Source of the DNA: Saposhnikovia divaricata
Lineage: Eukaryota > Streptophyta > Magnoliopsida > Apiales > Apiaceae
Direction of reading: 5' to 3'
NCBI GenBank assembly: GCA_036435485.1
Contig: CM071595.1
Location: 10,778,001 to 10,842,000 of the forward strand
DNA length: 64,000 nucleotides
In this document: positions 12,179 to 26,300 of the stretch, piece by piece
How positions within the stretch are numbered: the first letter of the stretch is position 1
Layout of the letters: every line of letters begins with the position of its first letter
Made by a program: the position numbers and the translations under genes
Notes under the pieces: generated by a model
What the model saw: only the letters and a program-made list of their open reading frames with translations
Database searches by the model: none
What the model was told of the DNA's origin: nothing

Positions 12179-15039
12179 CAAAAATGAGGTAGAAAAAGAC
12201 AAATGACAAATGGAACTTAAAATCAGAAATTTAGTTGCATGTGGTTGCATTTAGTTGCAATTAGTTGCATGTGGTTGCATTTATTTGCAATTAATTGCAT
12301 GTGGTTGCATTCAGTTGCAATTAGTTGCATGTGGTTGCATTCAGTTGAATATGTCCCTGCGGGACCTTGCAAACCAAATTCGCAAAAATATCCCCACCTT
12401 TAATAAAAAGAAGTTGAATGTAGCTGAATTCAGTTGAATGTGGTTGCATTCAGTTGAATATGCCCCTGCGGGGCCTTGCAACCCAAATGAACCAAAATAG
12501 CACCCCACCTTAAAAAAAAAAAAAAAAAGAGTACAACCGCCGCCTGTGCCTGCGTACAAAGAAAGAGGGGGAGGGGGGGCTAGGGTTAGGGTTAGTATTT
12601 TTGCAATTTTGAAACTTAGTTAGTAAAATTGCAAATAGCTATTCTTAACAAAAGTAAATGTGCAAAAATGTACTTTTTCCTATTTATTTATCAAAAAAAC
12701 CCTTAATATTATTACTATTAATTAATCGTTCAATTACCCTTTTCAACCAAAATATGTTACCTTTTTTATTTTCTCTAACCAAAATATCTCTTTTCAGCTA
12801 AAACGTATCATCTTTTCTATATTTTCTAACTAAAATCCCTCGTTTTATAGAAATATCACTGCTAACATTAATTTCTCCTTTTCTAAAAAAACTATGAGCA
12901 ATTTTATTTAGTAAAGTAATATAATTATATTATAATTACTATAAACTAATCAATTAGCTTTTGCACCTAAAACACGTTACCTTTTTAATTTTCACGTTAC
13001 CTTTTCTATTTTCTGTAACTAAAACATCTCTTTTTCCAATTATATCACGGGCGGTTCTATTTAATAAAATAAAATAATAAAATTATAATACTAATAATTA
13101 ATCGATTACTTTTTTCAGCTGAAACGTATAATCTTTTATATTTATTACGTTTGTGTGTTGTGAATGTGCTATGAGCCTATGACAAATTAGGTGTAGTTTT
13201 TTTGGAAATTGACAAAAACAGGTAAAATATTGTATACTATAAATAATGTATCTGCGACTAAATAGCCAAAAAAAAATTGTATCTGCGACCGCAAGCGGTA
13301 GCTGATGTTCTGCAAATGACTCCTAGGTCCATTTAGAAGTTTACTTCTAAGTTTAAGCATATTGTAAATCCTTATAATGCAATTTGAGAATCTTGGAATA
13401 AATTAAATATATATGAGTAAGCTAGAAATTACATATACCAGAGAAACACGTATAAATAGCCTGTCTTGATTAGCGGACCTAGATAAAATACACTGGCCTC
13501 TAGTACCTTCTGAACATTGATGAGTGTTCATCACCAATGCCACAGTGTTGCGCATGTCAGTTGCATTGTGGTCTATATGTTTCATGTGTTTCTGTGGGTG
13601 TACACATGTGGGTTCGTGCATGCTCAATGGTGTGTTTAGTTGACATTTTGTTATCTGGAGTCTGGATAGACATATGTCATAAGCAAAATACAGAGTTTGA
13701 CCAAGGAAGGACTGCTACGTACTGATAAGAGAATCGGCCTCATGAATGAAATTCTGGCTGCCATGGACACTGTGAAGTATAGTTCGTTTGTACTCTGTAC
13801 ATTATTTTTTTATGAACTATGTTGTTTTTGTAATTGATTAGATTTTCCCTATTTTTGGGCATTACCTTTCAGATGTTATGCATGGGAAAGTAGCTTCCAA
13901 TCTAAAGTTCAAAATGTTCGTGGTGAGGAGCTGGCATGGTTTTGGAAATTGCAACTACTTAGGGCGGTATGCCATATAAAAAGTTTTTAGAGAAATATGT
14001 ACATATGTATATATTTGATTTAGTAAACACTGCCTTTCAAAGTTATGACATTTCGAAATGAAACTTCTATGTTAGTTAATGTATCATCTATCAACTTTAC
14101 ATGCCATCACCTATGCTCATTAGTCAAAGTTTGTGCTCCCTATACCACATTTTTAGTCCCAAAACTCTTCCCCGAAAGTTAATAAGACAATTAACTATGA
14201 TTCATAACATCGTAGACATGCAATTCCCTGCACATGAAATGGCATATGCAGCAAAAAAGCATGCTGAACAACTGTTAAAGCCTGACTAGGTAGCAGACTT
14301 GACATGCTAGATAAGTTTCTTAAATTGTCACGACTGCAATGATGAAAGTCTCTAGTATCCCATGTCTCTCACATATGAAAGCTACGTATTCATAATTTAT
14401 TGTGCTTAGTACATTTATACTTCCTTCTCTCAACTAAGACAAAATCTGACCTTACAAATTGACAGGCAACTCACATTTTTTTCTAGTACAAATATCATAG
14501 GTTTAAATGGAAATTTCAATAGCTAAGTCAATCTTTACATTAGGAGTACATTTTTTGTTTAGTAGCTTGTTGTCCAGTGCCTTACAGGGTACCTTAAATG
14601 CTTTTTTTTTTCTCCCATTAAAGTTCTATGCATTCATTTGGTTGACACAAAATTGATATTTAATCACAACACATTTCTCTTATGTTATGCCTAACTGTTG
14701 TGTATTCTGCAGGACTAAATTCATTTAATCGTTTATTTGCATTTCTGCTTGATGTTCTGTATCCATATTTAATCATTATTGTTTAATTGTCATTTTCCTT
14801 TGGTTTTATCATAACTTATCATACCCTTGTCTTGCAGTGCAACATGTTTATTCTCAACAGCATTCCCGTCATTGTGATTGTGGTGCCATTTGGATTGTTT
14901 TCTTTACTTGGAGGAGATTTAACGCCGGCAAAGGCATTTACGTCACTTTCGTTGTTTTTGCAGTCAGGCGCTTTCCGTTATTCATGCTTCCGAATATAAT
15001 AACACAGGTTTGGTTGTGTGTTCCCCTGTTATAGTATAT

Positions 15040-15974
15040 ATCATGACACTTTCTGGCCTAGCATAGCATGTCACTGGTAGTACAGTGCACTAGCTTACAT
15101 CAATGGGTGGTGACAGTATTCAGGATAACAATCCAAGACTTGCTAATCATGGTTGTCATTTTTGCTTGTTAATTTATCTCTTTTTTCACTTCTATATTTG
15201 GCTAAATATTTTTTTGTATTCAAAAAGAGAAAACAATAAGATCACAATGTTCATATGGTCATGTATAAATGATTTGAAAGGAAGATCCAAAGTACCTAAC
15301 GTTTCAACTTCCTAGGTCGCAGATTCAATAACTAAAAATGATCTGGCATTTTCATATAGTTGTGGAATATTTTTGGGTGAAACTGTTTCTTCTTTACTCA
15401 ATTTGTTCATGTTGTTTTCTTAAAAAGATAAATAGGAGGCATAACTTCATTTACTTGAGATTTTAATTTTGTTTTCCTTTGGTAGGCGGTAAATGCAAAT
15501 GTATCTTTGAATACTTTTGCCGAACCCACCTCTAGAATCAGGACTTCCTGCGGTCTCAATCAAGAATGGTTCATTTTTTGGGAATCAAAGGTTGATTTTG
15601 AAATCATTTTTTAAGTACTCAAGACATTATTCGGTCATGCATCCACCACAGTAACAGATTAGCCTTTTATAAACTTTTAACAGATACTATTTTTGGATAA
15701 ATTAAGCATAATTTCTTGAACGTTACATGATTTGTTTCATGTTATGTTAAACTTTCCATTAATTTCCTCAGTATTTAATAATAAGAAAAAACTTCAAGCC
15801 ATACTAACAGCTTGCTTTTACACAGAATTATAGTCTCATAAATGGTCCTGAGAAAATTGCTCCTAGTTGCACACTGTCACTTTGGAGTTTGGACCCAAAC
15901 CCGTGAAAAACATTAAATGAAGACTGTAAGAAAAATATTCAGAACAAACGTATGTTCATGCAAAACTATATCCT
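15040..15974. repeat. Segmental duplication, copy 1 (copy 2 at 32011-33015)
   Basis: Intron and exon sequence around the 15486-15590 ABCC exon is nearly identical to 32011-33015, beginning at TTTCTGGCCTAGCATAGCATGT. Copy 1 lacks 35 bp of exon that copy 2 keeps. The similarity resumes after the mariner insertion, from about 17860 to 18295, matching 33018-33337. Confidence 0.9.
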
Positions 15975-15975
15975 T

Positions 15976-17857
15976 ATTACTCCCTCCATTCCATTATAAG
16001 TGGCGTTTTTTGACTTTATTCAAATCCCATATTAAGTGACGTTTTTAGGTTTTCAAGATACATATCCGTGTTTACTCCTATAATACTTAATTCTATTCAT
16101 TTTCCCATGCTAATGAATTAAATGCCTTTTACCTACTCAACATCTTCCATCTTCATTTCATCTATATAAAGCACAAACTGATGTTGTATCTTCATCTTCA
16201 TCTTCTTCTTTTTTTTCTTTTTTGTATCAGAAAAAGACTTTTTTTTTGCTCTTCAGTTCATTAAAAAATAGAGACAAGTAAAAAAGAGAAGAAAGAATAT
16301 GTGATAAAGTCTACTACAGAAGAGAAAACTAGTGACAATGATGTAAAGTTTGATTTTGATCTGAATGAATATCCAAAAGATGACGGAGGAGAAGGTTATG
16401 GCGGAAATGCTACTCAACATATGATGTGGAATTTTTTTTTCCAAACATGTTATGTTGTTTAAGGAGTTGATTATCATTAGTAATTTGTTTTGTTTGAGAA
16501 TAGTGATGTTTATGATTTGATTTTTAAGTTGCTCATCACCATTTGAATCTTGTAATCCATTTTTAATGAATGAATGTGTTATTTTTCTTGTTATTCTTAT
16601 ATTATTCCTCTCTTTACATTTAGTTTATCATTTTTATTGTTAAAGTTTGTTATGTTATTTGCTTAGATACTTTTATATTTAAATACTTTCTATATGCTAT
16701 ATATGCAATTCTATTAAAAAAGAAGAAGATCATTTTAATTTGCTTAGATCACTTGACTAGAATTTACAAACTAAAATTTTATAAATTTTAAGAGTATAAA
16801 CTAGAAGGAATTGATATTATTTTTTTATTCATATAAATTAAAATCATATTCTAAAAACAATCAAACAAAATTTTAAAACACATTTGTAGCAAATAAAAAT
16901 TAGAAACAAATTGAGGTTAATATTTATTTATAGGAGTACTCTATAAATGTGCAAATAAAATTTATATGTTTTGTATCTTCCAAAAATTCTAACTTTTATT
17001 TTTATTTTTATAAATAGAATACGTTGTTTTTATTTTTTATTATGGAACATAATAAAAAAAATAAAATTGGAGATACAAGTTAAGTTTATACTCTAAGACA
17101 TTTTTAAAGAAAAATAAAAAAAATTAAACTTTATTTTTGTTTTTATAAATAGTTTATGTTGTTTTTGTTTTTTTATCATGTAAACTTTGACTTTTAGATA
17201 TACAAGTTAAATTTATTAACTAAGATACTTTTGGAGCAAAATCAAAATTAGAAATAACACTATTCATATGATATATGATGAAAGTTAAAAATTGGACTTA
17301 AACAAAGACAATTAACAAGTCTAAACAAAAAATTGGACTTAAAAACAAGACTGCCATCTAAAAAGCATCCATCATCCTAATGTGAAATTAACCAACTGTA
17401 TGCATCTTCTACCAATTTTGCATTACAGATTAGTTGTCGAGGAAGCTTCCCTTGTCTCTCTAAAATAGTTTTTCTGATATGGGGTATATTATACTTGTTG
17501 GAGCCACGTGCTTTCAATATTTCCACCATACATTGTTGTAAGGTGCAAAATATTCTGTTTGACATTCTAGGTAAAAAAAATTGAAATGATCTTTCTACAG
17601 CACTAATAAGTTCATCAATGGTTTTTGGAGACTCTTTGTAGCGCAAGGATTGAATGGCATTAAAAAATCCAAGATCCAAAATATTTAGATCAGGGGAATT
17701 TGCTGACCGACACATTAAACGGATATCAAACCCATCTTGTGAGGCGGCTTGACAAAATTCCAAATCATTTGGGTCAACATGAGTTCTTGCATTATCCTGT
17801 TGTATGTAAATAGTTTTAGAATTTCCATCAGGCCACTTTGCAAAACTATAAAGTTAT
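15976..17857 (-). mobile_element. Mariner-like element (MLE), rearranged and incomplete
   Basis: The left end, CTCCCTCCATTCC, follows TTA and matches the Stowaway/mariner-type plant terminus. Copy 2 of the host duplication (33015) lacks the whole segment, which fixes the insertion point. The right side holds the C-terminal half of a mariner transposase on the minus strand, but there is no right terminal repeat before host sequence resumes at about 17858. The left part carries a plus-strand TATA box (CTATATAAAG, about 16164) and a short frame with FDLNEYPKDDGGE. This may be the transposase N-terminus in the opposite sense, which would mean an internal inversion. Confidence 0.75.
17377..17846 (-). 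pseudogene. Mariner-like transposase, C-terminal half
   Basis: Reading minus from 17846 the frame gives FAKWPDGNSKTIYIQQDNAR, containing the second catalytic Asp region (QQDNARTH). NSPDLNILDLGFFNAIQ follows, with the third catalytic Asp of the DD39D type. It ends at a stop at 17377 after VEDAYSWLISH. The N-terminal DNA-binding part and first catalytic Asp are missing, so no active enzyme can be made. Plant MLE transposases of this kind cut and paste at TA sites. Confidence 0.88.
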
Positions 17858-18068
17858 TAGTGTTTAAGATTGGCAATTCAATATATTTAAAGCGAACACT
17901 TAGATGACATTTGATGCCTAGCAATTTTAGAAGTTGGCTGGTACCTTCTGGCCACTTTGCAAAACTATAAAGTTATTAGTGTTTAAGATTGGCAATTCAA
18001 TATATTCAAAGCGAACACTTAGATGACATTTGATGCCTAGCAATTTTAGAAGTTGGCTGGTACCTTCT
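17831..18068. repeat. 119-bp tandem duplication spanning the MLE/host junction
   Basis: The unit starting GGCCACTTTGCAAAACTATA occurs at 17831-17949 and again at 17950-18068 with a single visible mismatch. Each unit contains the last ~28 bp of the MLE followed by host ABCC intron sequence. The duplication therefore happened after the MLE inserted. Confidence 0.93.
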
Positions 18069-21000
18069 GGCTACACAAGGAAGAGTTTAAAGTTTAGAGT
18101 GTGAACCATCGGCTTCAATTAGAAATATGTCTTATATGTGTTCATAGTTTATACTTTATTGGTTGCATAACTATTTATAGATATCTCACAAAACAATTCT
18201 ATGTAACAGTGTTATTTGGAATTGTACATGCACATGCTTTAAAATTTACAAACACTTGTTATTCATTCTATTTCCAGTCAGAGGAGGTGACACTGTCGGA
18301 TATTAATTTGGATATACACAAGGTAGTCTTGTCGCAATTGTTGGTAGCACTGGAGAAGGAAAAACATCACTTGTATCAGCGATGCTTGGAGAGCTTCCAC
18401 CAGTTGGAGATACAAATGTGGTTATTAGAGTAACAGTTGCATATGTTCCCCAAGTATCATGGATCTTCAATGCAACAGTGAGTGAAAGCAGTTTTTTTTG
18501 TTGTGTCAATTAATTTCCTTAGTCTGGAAAGCACCAATTGATAAATTCATTCAATCTCAATATTTCGCGCTGCTTCAGGTACGACAGAACATATTGTTTG
18601 GATCTGTATTTGATCCTACAAGGTATTCAAAGGCAATAGATGTGACTGCATTGCGGCATGGCCTTGACTTGCTTCCTGTAAGTGCTAATACAAAACTCAT
18701 GTGCTGCTAATTTTTATGAATGTAATATGTATAGATTTATTCTCTGGTCAATATGAACAAATTGTTTGACCTTCAAATGCTTGTACAGGGGAGTGATCTT
18801 ACCGAGATTGGCGAAAGAGGGGTTAATATTAGTGGAGGGCAAAAGCAACGAGTATCCATGGCTAGGGCTGTCTACTCCGGTTCAGATGTATATATTTTTG
18901 ATGACCCTTCAAGTGCTCTGGATGCTCATGTGGCTAGACAGGTAGCTTTACTTTTAGTAACATTAAGTACTTGAGTGTTATTAGTTAATGTTTCTGTTTC
19001 CCTATTTCGAAGAAAGACACTGAGCTTAGCTGAGGGGTGAAGTTACACTAACCATACTTCTCTGTTGACTCTACATTGGCTACATGCCTCAACAATATTT
19101 TCAGGGTGTATAAAATTGGGCTATTAGAATTGTATTTAGTGTCATTAGTTTAATGATACTGCTGTTGCGTCTTCATGTTTCTGAAAAATGTATTAAGGAA
19201 GAATTGAGAGGGAAAACAAGAGTTCTGGTCACAAACCAACTACATTTTCTTGTGCATGAAGGCATGGTAAAGGAGGAGGGAACTTTTGAGGACCTGTCAA
19301 ACAATGGTCAGTTGTTCCAAAAGCTAATGGAAAATGCAGGGAAGATGGAAGAATCTGTGGAAGAAAATGAAGATGGTTTAATCACCAATGATAAAGTTTC
19401 AAAACCTATTGCGAATGGCGAGATTCCTAAGGATGCAAGCCAGACAAAAACCGAGGGAAAATCTACGCTTATCAAACAAGAAGAACAGGAAACAGGAGTA
19501 GTCAGTTGGAAAGTTTTGGATAGGTAAGAAGTAACTGATTCTTCTCCTGAGAAATTTGTGTGTGTTTTTCAATCTGCTACTTGTGTTTATAATTTAGGCG
19601 GCTGCTTATATCACCAACCTGATACAACCACTTACAGTTTTTTAAGAGCGCCAATGGTCTTCTTCCATACCAACCCACTTGTACGTATTATCAATAGGTT
19701 TGCGAAGGATCTGGGTGATATTGTGGTCCTTTTGTGAATATGTTTTTGGGCCAAGTGTCCCAGCTCATTTCGACTTTTGTGTTAATTGGAATACTGAGCA
19801 CTACGTCATTGTGGGCTATATTGCCACTTCTACTCGTGTTCTATGCAGCCTATCTATATTTTCAAGTACATAAAAACTTATTGCTTTAAGATTTTATTTA
19901 CTTCCTTGAAATGATTGGTAAATTAAAGACACTTAGATATCAATTAGTCTATACTTTATACTCACTTAGACCATACACCTCATATATATTTGTACAACAA
20001 TGTAGCATCTAAGACATGTTTGATTAAGATAGTTGCACATTATATCAAAATATCACTCTCTTGATGTTATCATCCAGTTTTCTCAGCTTATCTACATTTG
20101 CATATAATGAATGTACAAAATGGAAAGTGTTCTATATCTGGATATTGGTGCATGGATATGACTAGTCTGAAAAACCTGTAACATTTCATTTTCTTCCTTA
20201 AGTACGCAAAATTTTACTACATGTCCTTGCAGAGTACGGCGCGTGAAGTGAAGCGTTTAGATTCTATTACTAGATCTCCCGTGTATGCACAGTTTGGAGA
20301 AGCTTTAAATGGCCTGTCATCTATTCGTGCATATAAAGCTTATGATCGGATTGCCAACATTAACGCAGAATCAATGGACAATAATATTAGATTCACTCTT
20401 ATGAACATGAGTGGAAACCGTTGGCTGGCCATCCGGTCGGAAACATTGGGGGGGAGTCATGATTTGGCTTACTGCAACGTTTGCTGTGGTGCAGAACGGA
20501 ATGGCAGAAAACCAGGAGGCTTTTGCATCTACAATGGGTCTGCTTCTCAGTTATGTATTGAATATTACAAGCTTATTGACTGCTGTATTGAGACTTGCAA
20601 GTCTAGCTGAGAATAATGCTGTTGAGCGTGTTGGCACATATATAGAGCTGCCTCTAGAGGGCCCATCTTTATTGAAAACAACCGTCCTCCTCCTGGATGG
20701 TCTACCTCAGGATCAATCAGATTTGAGGATGTTGTCCTACGTTATAGGCCTGAACTTCCTCCAGTATTGCATGGATTATCCTTCTCAATTTCTCCAACTG
20801 ACAAGGTTGGGATAGTAGGAAGGACTGGAGCAGGAAAGTCCAGCATGCTTAATGCTTTATTTCGAATTGTTGAACTGGAAAAGGGAAGAATTTTGATTGA
20901 TGATTACGATGTTTCAAAATTCGGACTGACAGATCTTTTGAAAAGAAAAAAGATGGGGGAAATACTCTTAAGAGTCATACATTTAATTATAATAAATGTA

Positions 21001-21112
21001 GGGAAGCTTTGGCAGAAATGGCGATTTTAGATGAGTACCCCTTTAGAATGGGGAAGTACTTGTCTTGAACCTTGATCTTTGTCAATCTGCTCAACAATGA
21101 TGGGTCTACTAT

Positions 21113-23331
<2,219 letters not shown>

Positions 23332-23352
23332 TATATACCCCCTTAAAAAAAG
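23332..23352 (-). other. Polypurine tract region of the gypsy element
   Basis: On the minus strand TTTTTTTAAGGGGGTATATA directly precedes the 3' LTR start (TGTAATACCC), in the position of the plus-strand primer. Confidence 0.7.
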
Positions 23353-23368
23353 GATTCCGTCCCCGGAA

Positions 23369-26300
23369 TCAAACGAAACTAAAACTCGTACCTGAATCAA
23401 ATAAATGCGGATATCTCTCACGAATAGATTGCTCTAATTCCCATGTAGCCTCTCTCTCTGAATGATTTTTCCACAAAACCTTCACAAACGGTATAGTATT
23501 CTTCCTCAAAACTCGCTCCTCTCGAGCTAAGATAGCTTCTGCTTCTTCCTCAAAGGAAAGATCCTCTCTAATCTTATGTAGTGGGTACTGAACTATGTGT
23601 AACGGATGATACTTATAGCCCCTCAAAACCGAAACATGAAACACATTATGCACATGCGATAACTGTGGTGGCAACGCAACTCTATAAGACACTTCTCCCA
23701 CTTTCTCTATAATGTCAAACGGGCCAACATATCTCGGACTAAGCTTTCCTTTCATACCAAAGCGCTTAACACCCTTGCAAGGAGACACCTTCAAGAACAC
23801 ATGATCACCAGGTTCAAATCCACCAAACTTCCTATGCTGATCTGCATAACTCTTTTGACGCGACCGAGCCTCCTTCAAGCTTGCCTTAGCCTTCTCCACC
23901 TTGTCATTAGTAACTCTAACTAGTTCTGGTCCTTCAATGACTCTCTCACCAACCTCATCCCAACAAGATGGTGCCCTACACCTCCTACCATACAAAGCTT
24001 CAAATGGTGGCATACCAATACTCGCGTGCCAACTATTATTGTACGCAAACTCAACAAGATACAAATACTTATCCCAATCACCTGTCCACTCCAAAGCACA
24101 AGCCCTCAGCATATCCTCCAATGTCTGAATCGTCCTCTCTGACTGTCCATCAGTCTGCGGATGATAAGCAGTACTAAAATTAAGTCTCGTACCCCAAGCT
24201 TGCTGAAATCCCTTCCAAAAACGTGATGTAAACCTCGTATCCCTGTCAGAAACTATCGACACAGGCACACCATGAAGTCTAACAATATCCCGCTGAAAAA
24301 TCTCTGCCAACTCATGAACAGGAGTAGTCTCTCTAATAGGCAAGAAATGAGCAGACTTAGTAAGTCTATCAACCACCACCCATATAACATCATTCTTTCT
24401 AAAGGTCCTCGGCAAATGAGTCACAAAATCCATAGTAATGTTCTCCCACTTCCAAACTGGAATATCCAACTGCTGCAACAATCCACTAGGCCTCTGATGA
24501 TCTATCTTCACCTGTTGACATATGAGACATTTTCTCACAAACTCTGCTATGTCTCCCTTCATTCCACTCCACCAAAAGTGCTTCTTCAAATCTCTATACA
24601 TCTTGGTGGAACCTGGATGAATAGAGAATGAAGAACTATGAGCCTCAGTCAAAATCTCTTCACGAATTGTCACATCCGCGGGCACACACAATTTACTACC
24701 CAACCATATCACACCCTCATCATCAACACGAAAATATTTTTGTTTACCTTCTGCCACCTTTGATCTAATACCTTCCAATCCTGTATCATTCTTCTGAGCT
24801 TCCTTAACCCTTGAAACCAGATTTGGTTCCACTCTCAAACTCGCAATGCTACCATCTGATCCTCTAACATACAGCTCAATACCAAAGCGCTCCATGTCTG
24901 AAATAAGATGCGGCTGAGTAATGAGAGATGCAACACTCCCCAAGTTCTTCCTACTAAGAACGTCTGCCACAACATTCGCCTTCCCTGGATGGTACTGGAT
25001 ATTAGCATCATAATCCTTAAGAAGTTCAAGCCATCTTCGCTGCCTCATGTTAAGCTCCTTCTGAGTAAAAATGTATCTAAGACTCTTATGATCAGTGAAG
25101 ATATCACAAGTCTCTCCGTACAGATAATGCCTCCAAATCTTCAAAGCAAAGACCACTGCTGCTAACTCTAAGTCATGAGTAGGATAATTTACCTCATAAG
25201 GTTTAAGCTGCCTAGAAGCGTAAGAAATCACCTTCCCATATTGCATAAGAACACACCCTAATCCTCTCTTAGAAGCATCACTATAAACCTGAAATCCTCC
25301 ACTCCCTGATGGCAATACAAGTATAGGAGCTGACACCAACCTCTTCTTTAACTCTTGGAAACTCTGCTCACGATCATCATTCCACTCGAACTTAACACCC
25401 TTCCTCATCAGTTGAGTCAATGGTAAAGCTATGGATGAGAAACCTTCCACAAAACGCCTGTAGTAACCTGCCAAACCCAAGAAACTCCTCACCTCTGTCA
25501 CATTGCTAGGTCTCGGCCAGTTAGTGATAGCCTCGACTTTCGCAGGATCCAACTCAATCCCTCTAGAAGATACAATATGCCCCAAAAATGCCACCTGCTC
25601 CAACCAGAACTCACATTTTGAAAATTTTGCAAATAACTTCTTCTCCCTCAAGATCTCAAGCACAATACGTAAATGTTCCTCCCTGCTCCTCGAGTATATC
25701 AAGATATCATCAATGAAGACCACAACAAACTTATCTAGGTAATCATGAAAGACCCGGTTCATCAAATCCATAAACACCGCTGGTGCATTCGTCAACCCAA
25801 AGGACATCACGAGAAACTCATAATGACCATAACGAGTACGAAATGCAGTCTTCGGAATATCTTCTTCCCTCACTCGCAATTGGTGATAACCTGATCTCAA
25901 ATCTATCTTCGAAAAGAATATTGCCCCTTGTAACTGATCAAACAGGTCATCAATGCGTGGCAAAGGATATCTGTTTCTGATAGTCACCTTATTCAACTCC
26001 CTGTAGTCAATGCACAACCTCATAGAACCGTCCTTCTTCTTCACAAACAATACCGGAGCACCCCATGGAGATACACTTGGCCTGATAAATCCTCTATCCA
26101 ACAACTCTTGCAACTGCACTTTCAATTCCTGCAACTCTAGTGGTGCCATTCGGTATGGCGCCTTAGAAATAGGCTCTGCACCTGGAACAAGTTCAATAAT
26201 AAACTCCACTTCTCTCTGTGGTGGCAAACCTGGTAGCTCATCGGGAAACACATCTGTAAACTCATTAACAACTGGATAATCCTCGATGCGAGGCTCATCC

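Larger units (their letters stand above)
11554..12475. repeat. Seven copies of a GC-rich near-palindrome plus TGCAACCACATTCAACT satellite
   Basis: GGCCCCGCAGGGGC or its complement occurs at 11554-11567, 12071-12084 and 12462-12475. GGCCCCGCCAGGGGC is at 11664, 11750 and 11841, and a variant GTCCCTGCGGGACC is at 12353-12366. Plus-sense copies lie in the left half and complements in the right half, in keeping with the inverted structure. Between them run TTGGTGGATTTGGGTTGCAA and GCAACCACATTCAACT repeats, with GTTGCATGTGGTTGCATTCA in the right half. Confidence 0.9.
11343..12702. mobile_element. Non-autonomous Mutator-like element with long terminal inverted repeats
   Basis: The element is flanked by the perfect 9-bp direct repeat TTAATATTA (11334-11342 and 12703-12711), the usual MULE target duplication length. 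The two arms are inverted copies over more than 130 bp. Each contains a GCAATTTTAC...AAGTTTCAAAAT block and then telomere-like CCCTAACCCTAACCCT followed by a C-rich tract (11456-11475; complement at 12574-12596). The interior holds repeated TGCAACCACATTCAACT units, seven GC-rich near-palindromes, a 79-bp palindrome and an (AT)n tract. There is no transposase. The 160-codon open frame at 11580-12062 is made of these repeats and I do not regard it as a gene. Confidence 0.8.
10440..13150. repeat. AT-rich inverted and direct repeat complex
   Basis: The left half (10440-10940) carries repeated GAAAAAGGTAAT, TATTTTAGTT and GTAATCAGTTAGTTATTA motifs. The right half carries their complements (CAATTACCTTTTTCA, AACTAAAATAT), so the two halves form an imperfect long inverted repeat. 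Inside the right half, 11010-11275 and 12715-12985 are direct copies of each other in the same orientation. The MULE-like element 11343-12702 sits between those two copies. The arrangement looks like a fold-back or MULE-type element with a secondary duplication; no coding capacity was seen. Confidence 0.65.
13670..20946 (+). pseudogene. ABC transporter C-family (MRP) pseudogene, AtABCC1/ABCC2-like, truncated both ends
   Basis: Plant ABCC1/2 proteins are vacuolar glutathione-conjugate pumps. Exon-like blocks in order: 13670-13776 (TDKRIGLMNEILAAMDTVK), 13873-13966 (YAWESSFQSKVQ), 14838-15007 (FILNSIPV...LLGGDLTPA), 15486-15590, 18278-18477 (NBD1 Walker A GSTGEGKT), 18579-18677 (NILFGSVFDP), 18789-18941 (signature ISGGQKQR, Walker B VYIFDDP), 19177-19523 (TRVLVTNQLHFL), 19638-19865 (TMD2 piece) and 20233-20946 (GEALNGLSSIRAYKAYDR, then NBD2 Walker A GRTGAGKSS). 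Most junctions keep GT/AG. Damage: no first TMDs; frameshifts at about 14965, 18316, 19710, 20450 and 20650; a 35-bp deletion in 15486-15590; a lost acceptor at 19176 (CAT for CAG); a missing stretch between HFL and VHEG; most of early TMD2 absent; and NBD2 ends before its signature and Walker B. Clearly non-functional. Confidence 0.92.

Noticed and set aside
11343..12702. CCCTAACCCTAA repeats as an interstitial telomere
   Set aside because: There are only two to three units on each side, symmetrical within a transposon's inverted arms, so they belong to the element.
23901..26279. Several plus-strand frames of 65-119 codons
   Set aside because: All are shadows of the gypsy Pol polyprotein.
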